In this document: positions 46,381 to 57,381 of the stretch, one piece after another | How the letters are laid out: the number at the start of each line of letters is the position of its first letter | How positions within the stretch are numbered: position 1 is the first letter of the stretch | Source: Clarireedia homoeocarpa | Lineage: Eukaryota > Ascomycota > Leotiomycetes > Helotiales > Rutstroemiaceae | Reading direction: 5' to 3' | Assembly (NCBI GenBank): GCA_001465935.1 | Contig: LNKV01000033.1 | Coordinates: forward strand, 868,001 to 932,000 | DNA: 64,000 bases | Notes under the pieces: generated by a model | Seen by the model: the letters and a program-made list of their open reading frames with translations, nothing else | Databases searched by the model: none | Told to the model about the DNA's origin: nothing | Program-made: the position numbers and the translations under genes

Positions 46381-46444
46381 AACCACAACCACAACCACAA
46401 CCACAACCACAACCACAACCACAACCACAACCACAACCACAACC
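46381..46444 (+). repeat. CCACAA hexanucleotide microsatellite
   Basis: About ten pure copies of CCACAA occur in tandem. On the other strand this reads as alternating Gly-Cys or Trp-Leu codons, which explains the artificial open frames here. Confidence 0.95.
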
Positions 46445-46985
46445 ATAACCCCAATATACACACCAATCCTCCAACCCAAACCACAACACAATTCCGCACG
46501 ACCATCAACCCCATCAATATATCAATATAAGTAAGAGATAAACACAAACACTTCCTCCCCCATCACCCCCCATCTCCCCCTCTATCCATCCTACCCCAAC
46601 CCATCATCCCATCCCATAATTCCCATCCCAAAAGAGACCCCCATATCTCAGTCCAGCCGACGCCATATATATAACCATCCATCCATCTATACAGCTATAC
46701 CCGTCGTAATCCTTAAGCATATACATAAGTTAACTAACTCTATTTCATTTCATTTTCTCGTCTTTCTTATTTATTTGTTGATTTTAATCTCAATTTAATT
46801 CCAACAACTTATTTTGTTTTCTTTCTCATTGATTCATTCATTCATGTTCGTCCTGTTGAGATGTCTATCTACAAGACAGAAAGGTTTGCCGGGAAGGAAA
46901 AAAGAATAAATACAAGTATATATATACAAAAGTATCACTTCCTCCCCTTTCATCTCCCCCCCCCCCCCTCTCACTCCCCTCTAGT

Positions 46986-48746
46986 CTACGACCCCTCCCT
47001 AACAGGTACCTCACCCATCAAATTCTCCCACCCCATCTCCACCTTTCCATCCCCCTTCTTATCCCCCTCTCTTAAAATCGTCAACTGCCTAACCCCACAA
47101 TATCCCCCCCTTCTAGCCACCCTCTCATAATCCACGTAAAAACCCTCCTTTTTCCAATAATCCTTTGATTTCGGCTGATTCCCATTCGCTGTGCCTTGGA
47201 TGTATTCTCTTTTTTGCTTGTGCATCTGCCCTGCAACTCCTGTGCTCTTATCGGGTGAATCATGTGATAAGAAAGAACCCGTATTTGCATTCCCATCATC
47301 TCTTTTCCAAAAACCACCCCACAAACCCCCAACCCCAGCCGAATCCCAACCCTGCCACGTCCCCTCCTCATCACCCAAGTCCCTCTTCCCCTTCCCCCCA
47401 TCAACAGCCCTCCCTCCCGCCTCCCTTATCGCCCTCTCCACATCATCCCCCTTCCTAACCCACAATCTATCCCTCACCACCTCCCCCTCCTTCTCCCCCC
47501 TTCTATCATTAAAAACCGGCATACTCGCCCCCCAATTCGCCAACCACTGCACCCACCCCAACAACCTCTCTCCCCTCTTCGCCCATCCCAACCATGCAAA
47601 CGTCCCTCCATCATACGCCACCCTCACAAACGGATTCATAAACACCCCTTCACCCCATTCCTCTTTCGTATTCAGCGTGTAATCCGGGAACGGGGGCGTG
47701 GCGATGATGTCTGCGTGGATGAGACAGCATTCGGAAGCATCCCAGAAATTTTCCGGCTCAGAGCGAAAACGCACGGGGAGATCGGGGATCGAGGTTTGTG
47801 GCTCTAGTGGGAAATTTGCGGCTGTTGTGTTGGTGATTTGGGTCTGGAAGAAACGCGCATCAAATGCGACGATTCCGCCCCAGCAGCTCTTAACCCGAAC
47901 GGCATCTCGACCTTCCAAAACATCTTTCCTCGTCCTGGCTTCCCCTTTGCTGCCGAACCATGGGAAAATCGGAACGCCGATACTGTAACCCTCCGCATCT
48001 CTCGTCCCATACGTATCGTAGTATTTCCAGCTCGCAACAAAATCCGCCCCACAAACGGCTTTGTATTCCGCCTTTCCATGCTCATTGACCATTGTTCCCC
48101 AAAGCAATCGTAACGCGCCCTCCACCTCAAACCAAACATCATTGACAAACAATACTCTGTCATACCTCTCTGGTAATAATCCCTTCGTCATCGGATCCAT
48201 CGCTCGATTTCGCAGATCCGCTAGATATTCAATCCGCTTGATTCTCTTCTGTCCACTCGGTAGCGTAATGCGATGGAGACTCGAAAGATCGATCGGGTCG
48301 TCGTCTTCGCAGATGATACTCTTCTGCACGCCATGGAGCTTCTCTTCCAATCGACTCAACGCATCTTTAGGTCCGCCGTATATACTAACATAGACTCTAT
48401 CCCGTCCAATCGTATCGACTAATTCCACTAATCGTTCGCCCCATACTCCATCTATGAGTTCCTTGCTCACGATGTTCGTCGCGATGTATACTTTTTCGTC
48501 GGTGGGTATTGTGAATGGAGGAGGATTGGTGTAGCTTGCGTTGAAGGTTACTTGCCAGAACAGGAAGATGGCGAGGAAAAGGAAGATATAGGTCGGCCTG
48601 CAGACTCTTCTTATCTTCCGCAAGTAGACAGAAAGTGGTAAACGGCGGGGCGAAAGCGGTTTATCTTTGAATTCATTGGAGGGGTCTTCAGCGTCGAGAG
48701 AGGATTGAGGAACTTGCTGGTAGCGTGGTGAAGATCGTGAAGACAT
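46986..48746 (-). CDS. CAP59/CMT1-type glycosyltransferase (GT69 family)
   Basis: A single exon of 586 codons. It is a type II Golgi-style membrane protein: a short basic cytosolic N-terminus, then a transmembrane anchor at about residues 52-68 (PTYIFLFLAIFLFWQVTF), then a lumenal catalytic domain. Segments typical of the cryptococcal alpha-1,3-mannosyltransferase/CAP59 family are present: YIATNIVSKELIDG, YVSIYGGPKDALS, RIEYLADLRNRAM, the acidic RVLFVNDVWF motif, VCGADFVASWKYYDTYGTRD and KSCWGGIVAFDARFF. The C-terminal 150 residues are Gly/Arg/Lys-rich and variable. It probably adds mannose to cell-surface glycans; donor and acceptor cannot be deduced. The 3' end falls in the pyrimidine-rich tract. 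Confidence 0.9.
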   Translation of the reverse strand: MSSRSSPRYQQVPQSSLDAEDPSNEFKDKPLSPRRLPLSVYLRKIRRVCRPTYIFLFLAIFLFWQVTFNASYTNPPPFTIPTDEKVYIATNIVSKELIDGVWGERLVELVDTIGRDRVYVSIYGGPKDALSRLEEKLHGVQKSIICEDDDPIDLSSLHRITLPSGQKRIKRIEYLADLRNRAMDPMTKGLLPERYDRVLFVNDVWFEVEGALRLLWGTMVNEHGKAEYKAVCGADFVASWKYYDTYGTRDAEGYSIGVPIFPWFGSKGEARTRKDVLEGRDAVRVKSCWGGIVAFDARFFQTQITNTTAANFPLEPQTSIPDLPVRFRSEPENFWDASECCLIHADIIATPPFPDYTLNTKEEWGEGVFMNPFVRVAYDGGTFAWLGWAKRGERLLGWVQWLANWGASMPVFNDRRGEKEGEVVRDRLWVRKGDDVERAIREAGGRAVDGGKGKRDLGDEEGTWQGWDSAGVGGLWGGFWKRDDGNANTGSFLSHDSPDKSTGVAGQMHKQKREYIQGTANGNQPKSKDYWKKEGFYVDYERVARRGGYCGVRQLTILREGDKKGDGKVEMGWENLMGEVPVREGS

Positions 48747-50122
48747 TTTGAAAGAATCTCTTGGGAGATATCATGAACTTCGAATACGATTTCCCATTTG
48801 CAGTCGTAGATATCGTTTTCTTCTTTGATGTGTATTTGTTCAATCGTCTTATTCTGCAGCGCTTGAAGGCATATCGTACTGTGGATGCGACGCGAAACGA
48901 TATGAATTTGACAATTGCACTGCCTCCTTGTTCACATCTCAAAAGAATTCTTGACGTAAATATGAGATAATATTCACAATGAACATAAAAATATGGACAA
49001 ACTAGAGAACGTGTAAAGAATAGTAAGTCGGTATACTATATAGTCTGTCTCCTATCTTGACTTCTAAAATGCGCTTCTCGAAACTAAATTCAGGGTCCAC
49101 TGCTGACTAATCACCCCAGCCCTACCCATTCATTCCCACCTCCAAATCCCATCCTAAACACATCCAAACTTCAAAGCAAAGCAAAGCAAAAACCAAATTC
49201 AGCTATAAAAAAAAAAAAAAAAAAAAACATATCCATCCTACCCAAGACCAAGCATCTAAACTATCTGCTTGCATCTTAGCCAAACCCTCAACGGAAGGAG
49301 GAGAATTAGATACAGTATCAAAATATGTTATGTTGAACTCGACTTGTTCTGTACAGTACCAATTCACATCAACCACCAACCACCAACCACCAACCACCAA
49401 AACAAGCACGCAAGCACGTTTTCTCGGGAGATGATGTCGTGTAGATCTTACTATGTAAAGATATATAGTTGGTTCATTCACCGACACTTATAGTATGCTG
49501 CAGACATAGCCTCAGTGCAACAAACAATATCCTTCCAAGAGGCACTTGTATAAAATACGTTCATTCCACAGGACAAGCCCAAACGAGCATACCGTCATGT
49601 ACCCTTCTATAAGTATCAAAATCACTCTTCATTCATTACTTCTCGGTCAATACTAAAAGCATGAAGGGGCCATATGATACAAAGGTCAAAACTCCTATTA
49701 AAATCTCTCAACACCAATTTATCAACATCTTCCCCAACCCTGCCCTACCCTGACCCTGCAATACCCTTTCCTAACCCCCCTCCTTCCCGTGCCTTCGAAA
49801 TAATATCCCCCAATCGTTTCTTCGTATGTTTGAGTGTGAATAGCAAAAAAAGACAGATGATTTTCTGGCAAGCAATGCGTAACGCGCTGAGTGGAGTTAA
49901 GATCCGAATCGAATCAGAAATTTTTTTCAAGCAAAAAAGTACAAAGCAGGTGCAATAACGACGACGACGGTAGCGGAAACGGCTAACAGCCTATTTGTGA
50001 TGTGACCGATCAGCCTGATGGGAAGGAGTCAAGTGAGTCAAATAAAAAAAAGTTTTTTTTTTGGGTATCGTTGGGGGAAAAAAGAGAGTAAGAAATCTAA
50101 AAAGTATTGGATAATGAAGTCC
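48747..50122. other. Intergenic with homopolymers, no gene
   Basis: A run of about 20 A lies at 49206-49226 and a CAACCAC repeat near 49370-49400. The short open frames here do not look like genes. The region holds the 5' flank of the glycosyltransferase and the 3' flank of the CBM protein. Confidence 0.6.
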
Positions 50123-52997
50123 TTACGTGTGACGTCCGCCACCGCACAATTTCTTAATAAACCCTCCAATCCAATCCACAAATACAACTTGGAAGAATGC
50201 TTTCAAGAAATTCCTCGACTTGTCATTGTTACCGACCGAGTGAAGCGAGGTTGGTGTGATTGAACGCTCGGGCATTTTAGGGGGCGGCTGTTTTCGAGCT
50301 CGTAATTGGGATTCATCATTAGTCTCTGCGAATGATGTCGATTTCGTGCCAGTTGGTTTGGCGATAGGATCGGCCGTGTTCACGCTCGAGCCGGGAGTTG
50401 CTGGTTGAATTGTAATATCTGGTCCTTGTCCACCGGCAAGTCTTTTTGCGGCCGAGTCTGCAGCAGTTATCTCCTTGTTCTCAACAAAAGGTGTGTCTGG
50501 TAGAGTTGGTTTTGGTTCCTCCAGAGTGTTTGGTGAAGGATCACGCTCTGGTACTTCTGATGGCGCAGATGTCCCTTTTGGAGATTCCTCAACTGGCTCA
50601 TCTTCTTTTGTTTGAGGAACCTCTTCCTCTTCTTTACCTGCTTTATTGGTGCTACCAGGATCCTTGACGACTTCTGAATTTTCGTCGACCAGCGGGGTCA
50701 AGTTATCTTGGCCATCGCCCTCCGCATTCTCTTCAGCGATTGAACCCAGTGGTGGGGAGCCTTGTTGAGCAAGAGATCGAGGGGATGGAGTTGGTAACAC
50801 GGCATCCTCGTTGTCCCCAAGGTGGTCGGAAGATATGCTTTTTGCCGATGTCTGATCTTCACTCATTCTGGTCTCAAGCCTTTTGACGTGCTGCATTATG
50901 CCATTATAGTCACTTGGGAATGGCTCGAGTCCAGGATCATTAGGATCGTATTCCTGGAACAGAGGAGTCCGTATAGCAATTTGAACAGGAGTTGCATGGT
51001 GGTCTCGTATATCTTCCGGTGTAGGAGGTCCATTGCATTCGTGGGGGAATTTTGGTACTTGTTCTTCGAATGGTGTTGCTAGGCCAGATCCCGGGGTTAT
51101 ATCATCAATATCTTTAGCCACCTCATCCTCATTGGCTGGTAGTTGAATTGAAGTTGGCTGGAAAGTATTAGTAATTTGTAAGCACCTCATCCAGATTTAA
51201 ACAAACTAACCTTTGTTGGGGAATCAATCTTAGCTGCAGTCTCGGCGACTTCTGCGGCAGTATCTGCGACTTCACCAATTGGTGTATGGGACAATCGCCG
51301 GTAGCCAATCTCTCCAGCTTCGCTATCCGACATTGGAGGTGTAGGCGGCTCACGATCCAAAGAGGCGGCGGAATCTGCAACATCAGCTGCAACCTCTGCA
51401 GGTTCTGGAGTGACTACATCCTTTCTGAGAGAGACATGGTCAGGTTCAGCACCCTCAGTCTTTTTCGTTGTTGAATCTTGAGGAGTTTCATGCTTGACAA
51501 TGTTTGCGTAAGATTCTTCGTTGTCTTCTGGTTTTTCATGATGCCCTGTCTCTGGCTTTTCTTGTTCAGTAGCGTCTTCTACCTTCAATGGTTCTTTTTC
51601 GGTATCATCTTCCTCTTTCATCGTCGCAGGCTCATTGACATTTTCGTTAGTAGGTTCATGCTTAATAACGTCTGCATATGATTCCTCTTTGGCTTCGGTA
51701 GGTTCTGACTGTTCCTCTTCAGCATCATCTTTCTTGGTAGCTGTCACAGGCTCATCAGCAGATTCTTTGGCTGATTTGTCAATTGATTCGTCCTGGACAG
51801 CGTCTGAACTAGAGTCTCCTTCAAGCTGGGCCAAGTGAGAAGAGTGTGGCTCCGATTTGGTTTCCTCGACATCATCTTCTTTAGCGACCGGGGCTTGTTG
51901 ATCGGCCGAGTCATGCTGAACAATTTCTGCATATGAATCCTCCTGGGGTGCTGCCGGTGCAGAAGGTTCGGATTGTGCTTGATCCTTCTCGGCGTTTTCC
52001 GAGGCATGGGGATGCTCAGATACAGCATCGACCGTCTCGTGCTCCTCGACGGCTTCTTCAGGCTTCGCACTTGCTGATGCATCAACCGAGGCTGGCTCCG
52101 ACTTAGCAACATCCGCGAATGATTCATTCTCGTGTAGTTTCGGTTGAGAAGCTTCAGTAAGTTCGACTGCAGAATCAGCTCTGGAAGATATCTCATCATC
52201 TGCTCCATCATGTGTGTCATCATGTGTGTCAATGTCTTCTGCCTCATGACCACCATTGGGGAGAGATTCTTTGGGTTCTGCATCCTTGACTGCCGGGGAT
52301 TTCTCCTGATGCTCGCCCTCATGCTTTTCCGCCGTTGGAATTTCTGCATGGGGTTCGGCAGGTGTCTCTGTTTCATCGGACTTGACTACCGCTGGAGCGT
52401 CTTCGGATTCAGCAGTAGAAGATGGTTCTGTGTGCTTCTCCAAGATTGGCTCGTCCTTTTCCCCACTAGGTATCGAAGACGAATCTGCTTTCTCTGCAAT
52501 GTCCTCTTTGGGGTCGGACTCGGTCTTCTCTGGCTCAGACGACTTTATCGGGACTGCCAAAAGATTGTTTCGGTTTCCACTCTCATCAGTGACTACAAGA
52601 CATCTGAATGTTAGCTTCAACCCACATAATTTAAGGTGAATGTCCAGATCACACAACTTTACGTTAGATAACGAAGGAACAAACCTCCAATCGCTCGGCT
52701 GTGTATTGAGACGAGGGGGGGGGAGTTCGAGGATAGAAAGAAAGCAGAGATCATACCTGTCGGACCACTCTCATCCAACTCCCACCAGTTTCCATCACCG
52801 AGTCGGAACTTGTATTGATATTCTTTTCCTTCCTCGACCTCCAGCTTTCTTGTGAACTTCCGGCCATGTTCCGCATCATCCGTGAATTCCATCTGTAGTG
52901 GTTGCCATGATGAGAATGAGCCAGCCACGTAGATTGGAGGTTCTACTCCAGGCTTGGAGTATTCGATGACGACGGAAGTTTTGTTTGATTCAGCCAT
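50123..52997 (-). CDS. Glycogen-binding-domain protein, Crp1/Mdg1-like
   Basis: Exons 52757-52997, 51211-52592 and 50123-51157 give 2,658 nt and 885 aa. Residues 4-95 form an AMPK1-type carbohydrate-binding module: PPIYVAGSFSSWQPLQM, EEGKEYQYKFRLGDGNWWEL and, across the first splice, TVTDESGNRNNLL. The rest is long, acidic and disordered (Glu/Ser/Ala/Pro-rich), with four copies of an S-[YF]-A-x-[IV] motif. The last 40 residues contain a hydrophobic amphipathic segment (NFLKAFFQVVFVDWIGGFIK) followed by Lys/Cys/Arg, suggesting membrane association. Yeast Crp1 and Mdg1 share the module and are linked to cruciform DNA binding and pheromone signalling; whether that applies here is unknown. Intron 1 (164 nt) contains a run of C, and intron 2 has a TACTAATAC branch point. 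Confidence 0.85.
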
Positions 52998-53226
52998 GAT
53001 GTCGCTCGTTACCTATAACACAGCATTACTTGTTGCCCACGTGTATTAAGGTATAGGTATTCTAGAAAGCAAACAACGGAATGTTAACAATGTTTCATAG
53101 ATGTTGAGGGCTTGAAGGCTTGAAGAAGTGAATTAATCAAGGGAGAATTATCAAGCTCGGAAGATACAGATGGGCAAGAGAATGACAATCGTAGAGGAAT
53201 GACATTCAACAAAAAGTCAAGAACAC

Positions 53227-53229
<3 letters not shown>

Positions 53230-53257
<28 letters not shown>
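53230..53257. repeat. 28-nt T homopolymer
   Basis: An uninterrupted T run follows CACATA. Its length may be inexact because homopolymers are error-prone. Confidence 0.9.
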
Positions 53258-54341
53258 GGCGCAGTTCACCAACGTGGATGGTGGGGACCCAGATAGCTTA
53301 CCTTGTATGAAGGAAGACGCTTTCCGGATCAAGCAGGAAGCAGGAAGCAGGAAGCAGGAAGCAGGCAGATGTGGCCTCGCGCAGGAAAGAACAACAACAT
53401 GGGGCGGATAAACGAAGGGAAGCTTTTGCTCATACCTGGATACTTTGCCGACTGGATTGAACGGCTCCAATTGCAAAAGAACTGCGACAGGTGATTTGTG
53501 AAGGTTCAATAAAGGATCGCGGTCTGTCGAGGTAACTTTTTATAGCGAATTGCATGGGAGGATGGGGGGGGGGGTGATAGGAAAGATTTCAATGGGATGC
53601 CGTGAAAGTGGAGACGAGTCTATCAGAGTCCATAAATGCGGTTGCGTCATGCTAGATGCTGATAGGACGTTGGGCGACCGGGATCAGAGACAAGGGCCCA
53701 TCAACGAGACTCCACGCAAATGCAAAGTAACGGGAAGTGGAAGAGTTGGAAGAGTTGGAAGAGTTGAACAGTCGTGCTTTCTTTCGTGCCGTTTCGTGCC
53801 GGTGGATGATGGGGCTGGTGATGTTTCCGGAGAGACATTGCAACATGGTACGGAAGGATAGACGGAAGGACAGACGGAAGGACAGAGGATGGGCATCGCA
53901 ATCAAGTCGTAGCAAAGACTATTTTATGATTAATCTATTACTTCGTACTTTACGGTTAAGCAGAAGGGAGGGGTGCCCGACTCGTAGGAAGGAGCTTGCT
54001 TGAATGCATTCGACGTATCTCGTATCTATGGGAAACGGTCGAGGACAGAGGACCTTTGTACAGCTGTACAAACATGGAAGAATCTGGACCAATGACCGTG
54101 CACGTTGAAAGCTTCTCCTCGTCTTTTCTCGCTTGCTGGGTTCTGGCTACTGCCAAGGACTGCACATGTCAGCGAATGAGCGCGGGCGAGGGGAGCTGGC
54201 TGGGTTGGGCCGGTTTCTGTGCGAGGTGTGCGAGGTGTGGGTGGGACAGCGTTGGCAATGCTCTCCTGCTCTTGCATTCCAAGCCGATGCCACGCTTGAA
54301 CCACTTTGACTTACTCGTACCCGTGCAGCCTCGAAGGTGGC

Positions 54342-54427
54342 ATGATATACGCGCTGCCATGATATACCCGCTGCCATGATATACCCGCTGCCATGAGATA
54401 TGGATATGGATATGGATATGGATATGG
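54342..54427. repeat. Short tandem repeats (CATGATATACCCGCTGC, GGATAT)
   Basis: Three tandem copies of a 20-nt word around CATGATATACCCGCTGC are followed at once by five copies of GGATAT. The two arrays share the ATAT core. Confidence 0.85.
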
Positions 54428-55118
54428 ATCTTTGCATTTCCTTACAAACAAAACATTCCAAGTGCGTGCTCGACTGTCCAGAAAAACAACATCATTCGAC
54501 AACAACCATACTTGAGCTCACTTGGTGAAGGGGGAAATGCTGCATTGAAGAAGAACGAACGGATGCAAGATGTGATGTGCGATGTGCCATGTTGCTTTTC
54601 TTGCTTGCATATTTGCTTGTCCGACCTAACTAACAACTAACCGGCATACTTTAGTAACCTTAGATAGCTCCCAAGTACAAAGGAACCCTTATCCTTATCT
54701 AATCTAGTGCTCCCGCTAGAAAAGACTCCCTCCCCAAGACTCACTCGCTTGTGCATTTTAAAACCTTTCGCTCGAGCGGTGCCTTGTGGCCTTGTCGCCC
54801 AAGGCCAATTATTTTGTTCGATTTGCTTTGCTTTGGCACGCTTTGCTTTGCTTTTATTTGCTCGGCCGTTCGGTGGAATGACGCCGATGTGAGGTCGGTG
54901 CTCTCAACTTTTAGAATTCCACAGCTCAACTTTGGGAATTCCACAAAGCTCACTGCGACGATAACCCCAACTTCACAATCTCAGAACAAGCTCTTTGTCG
55001 AGGCAAGGCATAGGCATAGTCCTTCAGCTCTTGGATCCTACCCTGGTACAAAAAGTAATCCCGAGTTGCATTCGTCCACAAACGTTACTCAACGCCTCCA
55101 AATCACTCCACCAAAACC

Positions 55119-56726
55119 ATGTCTCTACCACCATCGATTATCCAAATCAAGAGAAAAGCTACAGATGAGCCTTTAGAGTTCCTGCGTAAGCTTTCGTAGC
55201 CGCATGCAAGTCCCAGCCAACCACTAAAGCATTCCAGGTGTTCACGAATCTAGCGGGAAACGCCAACGTCGCGCAAATGATTTCGTCTTCTCGAGACAAA
55301 CTACTCCCCCATCCGACACTCCTACACCTCCTCACTCCGTCCTACCAGCCGGTCGTCGCATTAAACCTCTCCATCGAGCTTCGAGTTCCCGAAGTCTAGC
55401 AAACAAGGGCCCCTTAAAGCCTGCTGGAGTTGGACAAACAATAAACGAAGCCAAAAAAGAGGGGCAGCCAGCTAGTACTCCATCTCATCCCATAACCGCC
55501 ACCACAAAGCAAGATCTCGAAGTCAAACATCCAGTTAGCAGTGGAAGTCCCAAAAAGCCTCAGCGACGATTTCATATTTCGAGAAGTGCAACACCAACCA
55601 TTCCTCCTACCTCAGATGGTGGCATACGGAAGCGCACGCAGAAAGCTACCACCGTCTTTGTTGAGCGCCGTGTGCGACAAAAGACCTCTCAGGAGAAGCA
55701 ATTGGGATCGCCAGCAAGATTTTCTACACCTCTAGAAAATGTGCTACAGACGAAAGATGAAGAGGAGCGTCCTCGAAAGAAGCCAGGCCGAAGTTCTAGA
55801 GTATCAGCTCCTCCGAAAGATGCGACCAAGCCCCCAGCCCAGTCAAGACCACCTCCCGCACTTGTTAATCCATGGGGTCTCGACGCTGACGACTTAGCGG
55901 CTCAAATGCAAGCCTATATACTCCAAGAAATCGGCCGCAACATCCTAGAATCGCAATCGCAATCGCAATCGCAATCCCCAACCACCACCCCCTCTCGCAC
56001 TCCCCGCTCCCCCAACAAACTCCTCTCCACCTCCAAATTCAAGCCCAAGAAACCCGCTCTCCGCTATAAAGAGCGCCATCCTGAAGCGAGCATGGAAATT
56101 GACCACGATAACGAACACATGTCGGATTTCGAAGTCGAGGATGAAGACATGGATACTGATTCAGAATATATCATCGATACGTATATTCGTCTTCCGGCAG
56201 AGGATATACAGGATACGGGGAGGGAAATCAACTTTGGTTTATTGGTTTTGGATTCCCAGCCAGATATTGATGAGTTTTATCGAGATGAAAAGGAGGAAGA
56301 GGAGGAGGATGAGGATGATGTTGAGGAGGATGAGAATGGTGAGTTTGATGCATCTCATATGCGCTTGTTTAATTTCTCCCCTTTTTTTTTATACACCCTG
56401 TCGTGTTTCCGTTCCCTCCTTTTGCATTACCACAGGGTTTTCTTTTACCTCTTTTCTTAAATCAAACCATAAACTAACGCCGACCCCAAGCCGAAAACCA
56501 CTACTCAGCAGACTACCCAGATGAAGAAGTCGAGTCGGATGATGAGTTTGGAAGGAATGCGTATGCGTATCGTACGGGGAACGCGTCGGATTTGGAGGAG
56601 TGGGATGGGGCGGAGGAGGTGGATGGGGATAGGGGTAGCGGGGAGGATAGTGCGGATGAAAATGAGATGGGGTGGAGTGATGACGAGGTGGATCGGTTGA
56701 AGTTTCCTTGGATGAGGAGGGCGTAG
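55119..56726 (+). CDS. IWR1: RNA polymerase II nuclear import factor Iwr1
   Basis: Exons 55119-55185, 55238-56338 and 56491-56726 give 1,404 nt and 467 aa. The N-terminus MSLPPSIIQIKRKATDEPLE, followed by RVHESSGKRQRR, is the typical start and carries basic nuclear-import clusters. The long middle is Ser/Pro/Lys-rich and contains an SQSQSQ stretch. The Iwr1 domain lies near residues 340-400: TYIRLPAEDIQD, FGLLVLDSQPDIDEFYRDEK and, across the last splice, DENAENHYSADYPDEE. Iwr1 binds assembled RNA polymerase II and carries it into the nucleus. The C-terminus is acidic and ends WMRRA. Both introns have normal signals; the second (152 nt) has a CTAAC branch point. Confidence 0.92.
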
Positions 56727-56737
56727 AGGGGGTGGGG

Positions 56738-56744
56738 NNNNNNN
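56738..56744. other. Assembly gap of seven N
   Basis: Seven undetermined bases sit between G runs, 11 nt past the IWR1 stop codon. Guanine homopolymers on both sides suggest that the gap stands for an unresolved G-rich tract. Confidence 0.95.
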
Positions 56745-57338
56745 GGGGGGGGGAGAAGAATATAGGGAGGGTAAGGGAGAGTAGGGGCAGGAGTGATAAG
56801 AGAGGGATAGAAGTGAGATATAGCAAAGGCATGAGCGAGGATAGAGAAACCTAGGGACAGAAATGGAGACCAGACGAGAGAGAATGAAGGATATCGCTAT
56901 CTAGCTGGTAGTGCATACAATAAATCTCCCAGATACCAAACCAAACCAGATCAAAGCAGCTTATTGGATAAAACGTAAATGTAATCTTGCATTGTAAAAT
57001 AAAACAAAACTGCCCTATACTATACTATACAACAATTCGTCATCAAAGTAGTTTAGTTAACCCCATCATCAAGAAGGCTCGCTTTATCATTATTTATATT
57101 AAGCGGGAGACTGATCTTGACCCGAGAACTCCGCTCGTGGCGTGGTTGCGGACCATTCTCCAGGTGGAGGGGGTAATGTTGAAGGGGGATGGATGTTAGT
57201 TAGTAGTTGCGGGAGAGTAGAGTAGAGGAGAGGAGAGGAGAGGAGAGGAGATGGGTTGACTTACTGCTGCTGCTGTTGTTATTTGTTGTTGTAGAGTAGA
57301 GAGTTAGTTGAAGAGATGGATAAGTAAATAAGTGCGTG

Positions 57339-57381
57339 CGTGAGTGAGTGAGTGAGTGAGTGAGTGAGTGAGTGAGTGAGT
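57339..57381. repeat. GAGT tetranucleotide microsatellite
   Basis: About ten perfect GAGT units follow a GTGCGTGC word. A GGAGA array lies 90 nt upstream. Confidence 0.95.

Larger units (their letters stand above)
39209..46985. other. Gene-poor 7.8 kb with one hairpin element
   Basis: No gene that I can name. It holds a frame-broken candidate secreted protein (40528-40885), a doubtful Cys-bearing ORF (43641-43868), a hairpin element, a 59-bp repeat, and from about 45540 a long pyrimidine-rich tract with a CCACAA array. The remaining open frames are short and unconvincing. Confidence 0.5.
52998..55118. other. Intergenic with many short tandem repeats
   Basis: No gene is supported. It holds a T run of about 28 nt (53230-53257), tandem CAGGAAG, GAAGAGTTG and GACGGAAGGA words at about 53335-53885, a duplicated CATGATATACCCGCTGC word and a GGATAT array at 54396-54427. 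Confidence 0.6.

Noticed and set aside
46055..46534. Plus-strand open frame with a long Thr run
   Set aside because: The Thr run is only the CCACAA microsatellite read in one frame, and the rest reflects the pyrimidine-rich tract.
47165..47682. Pro/Ser-rich open frames on the plus strand
   Set aside because: They are antisense shadows of the glycosyltransferase gene caused by the strand composition bias.
51744..52614. Open frames opposite and within the CBM protein's second exon
   Set aside because: They are out-of-frame readings of a repetitive acidic coding sequence; the main frame has the domain and splice support.
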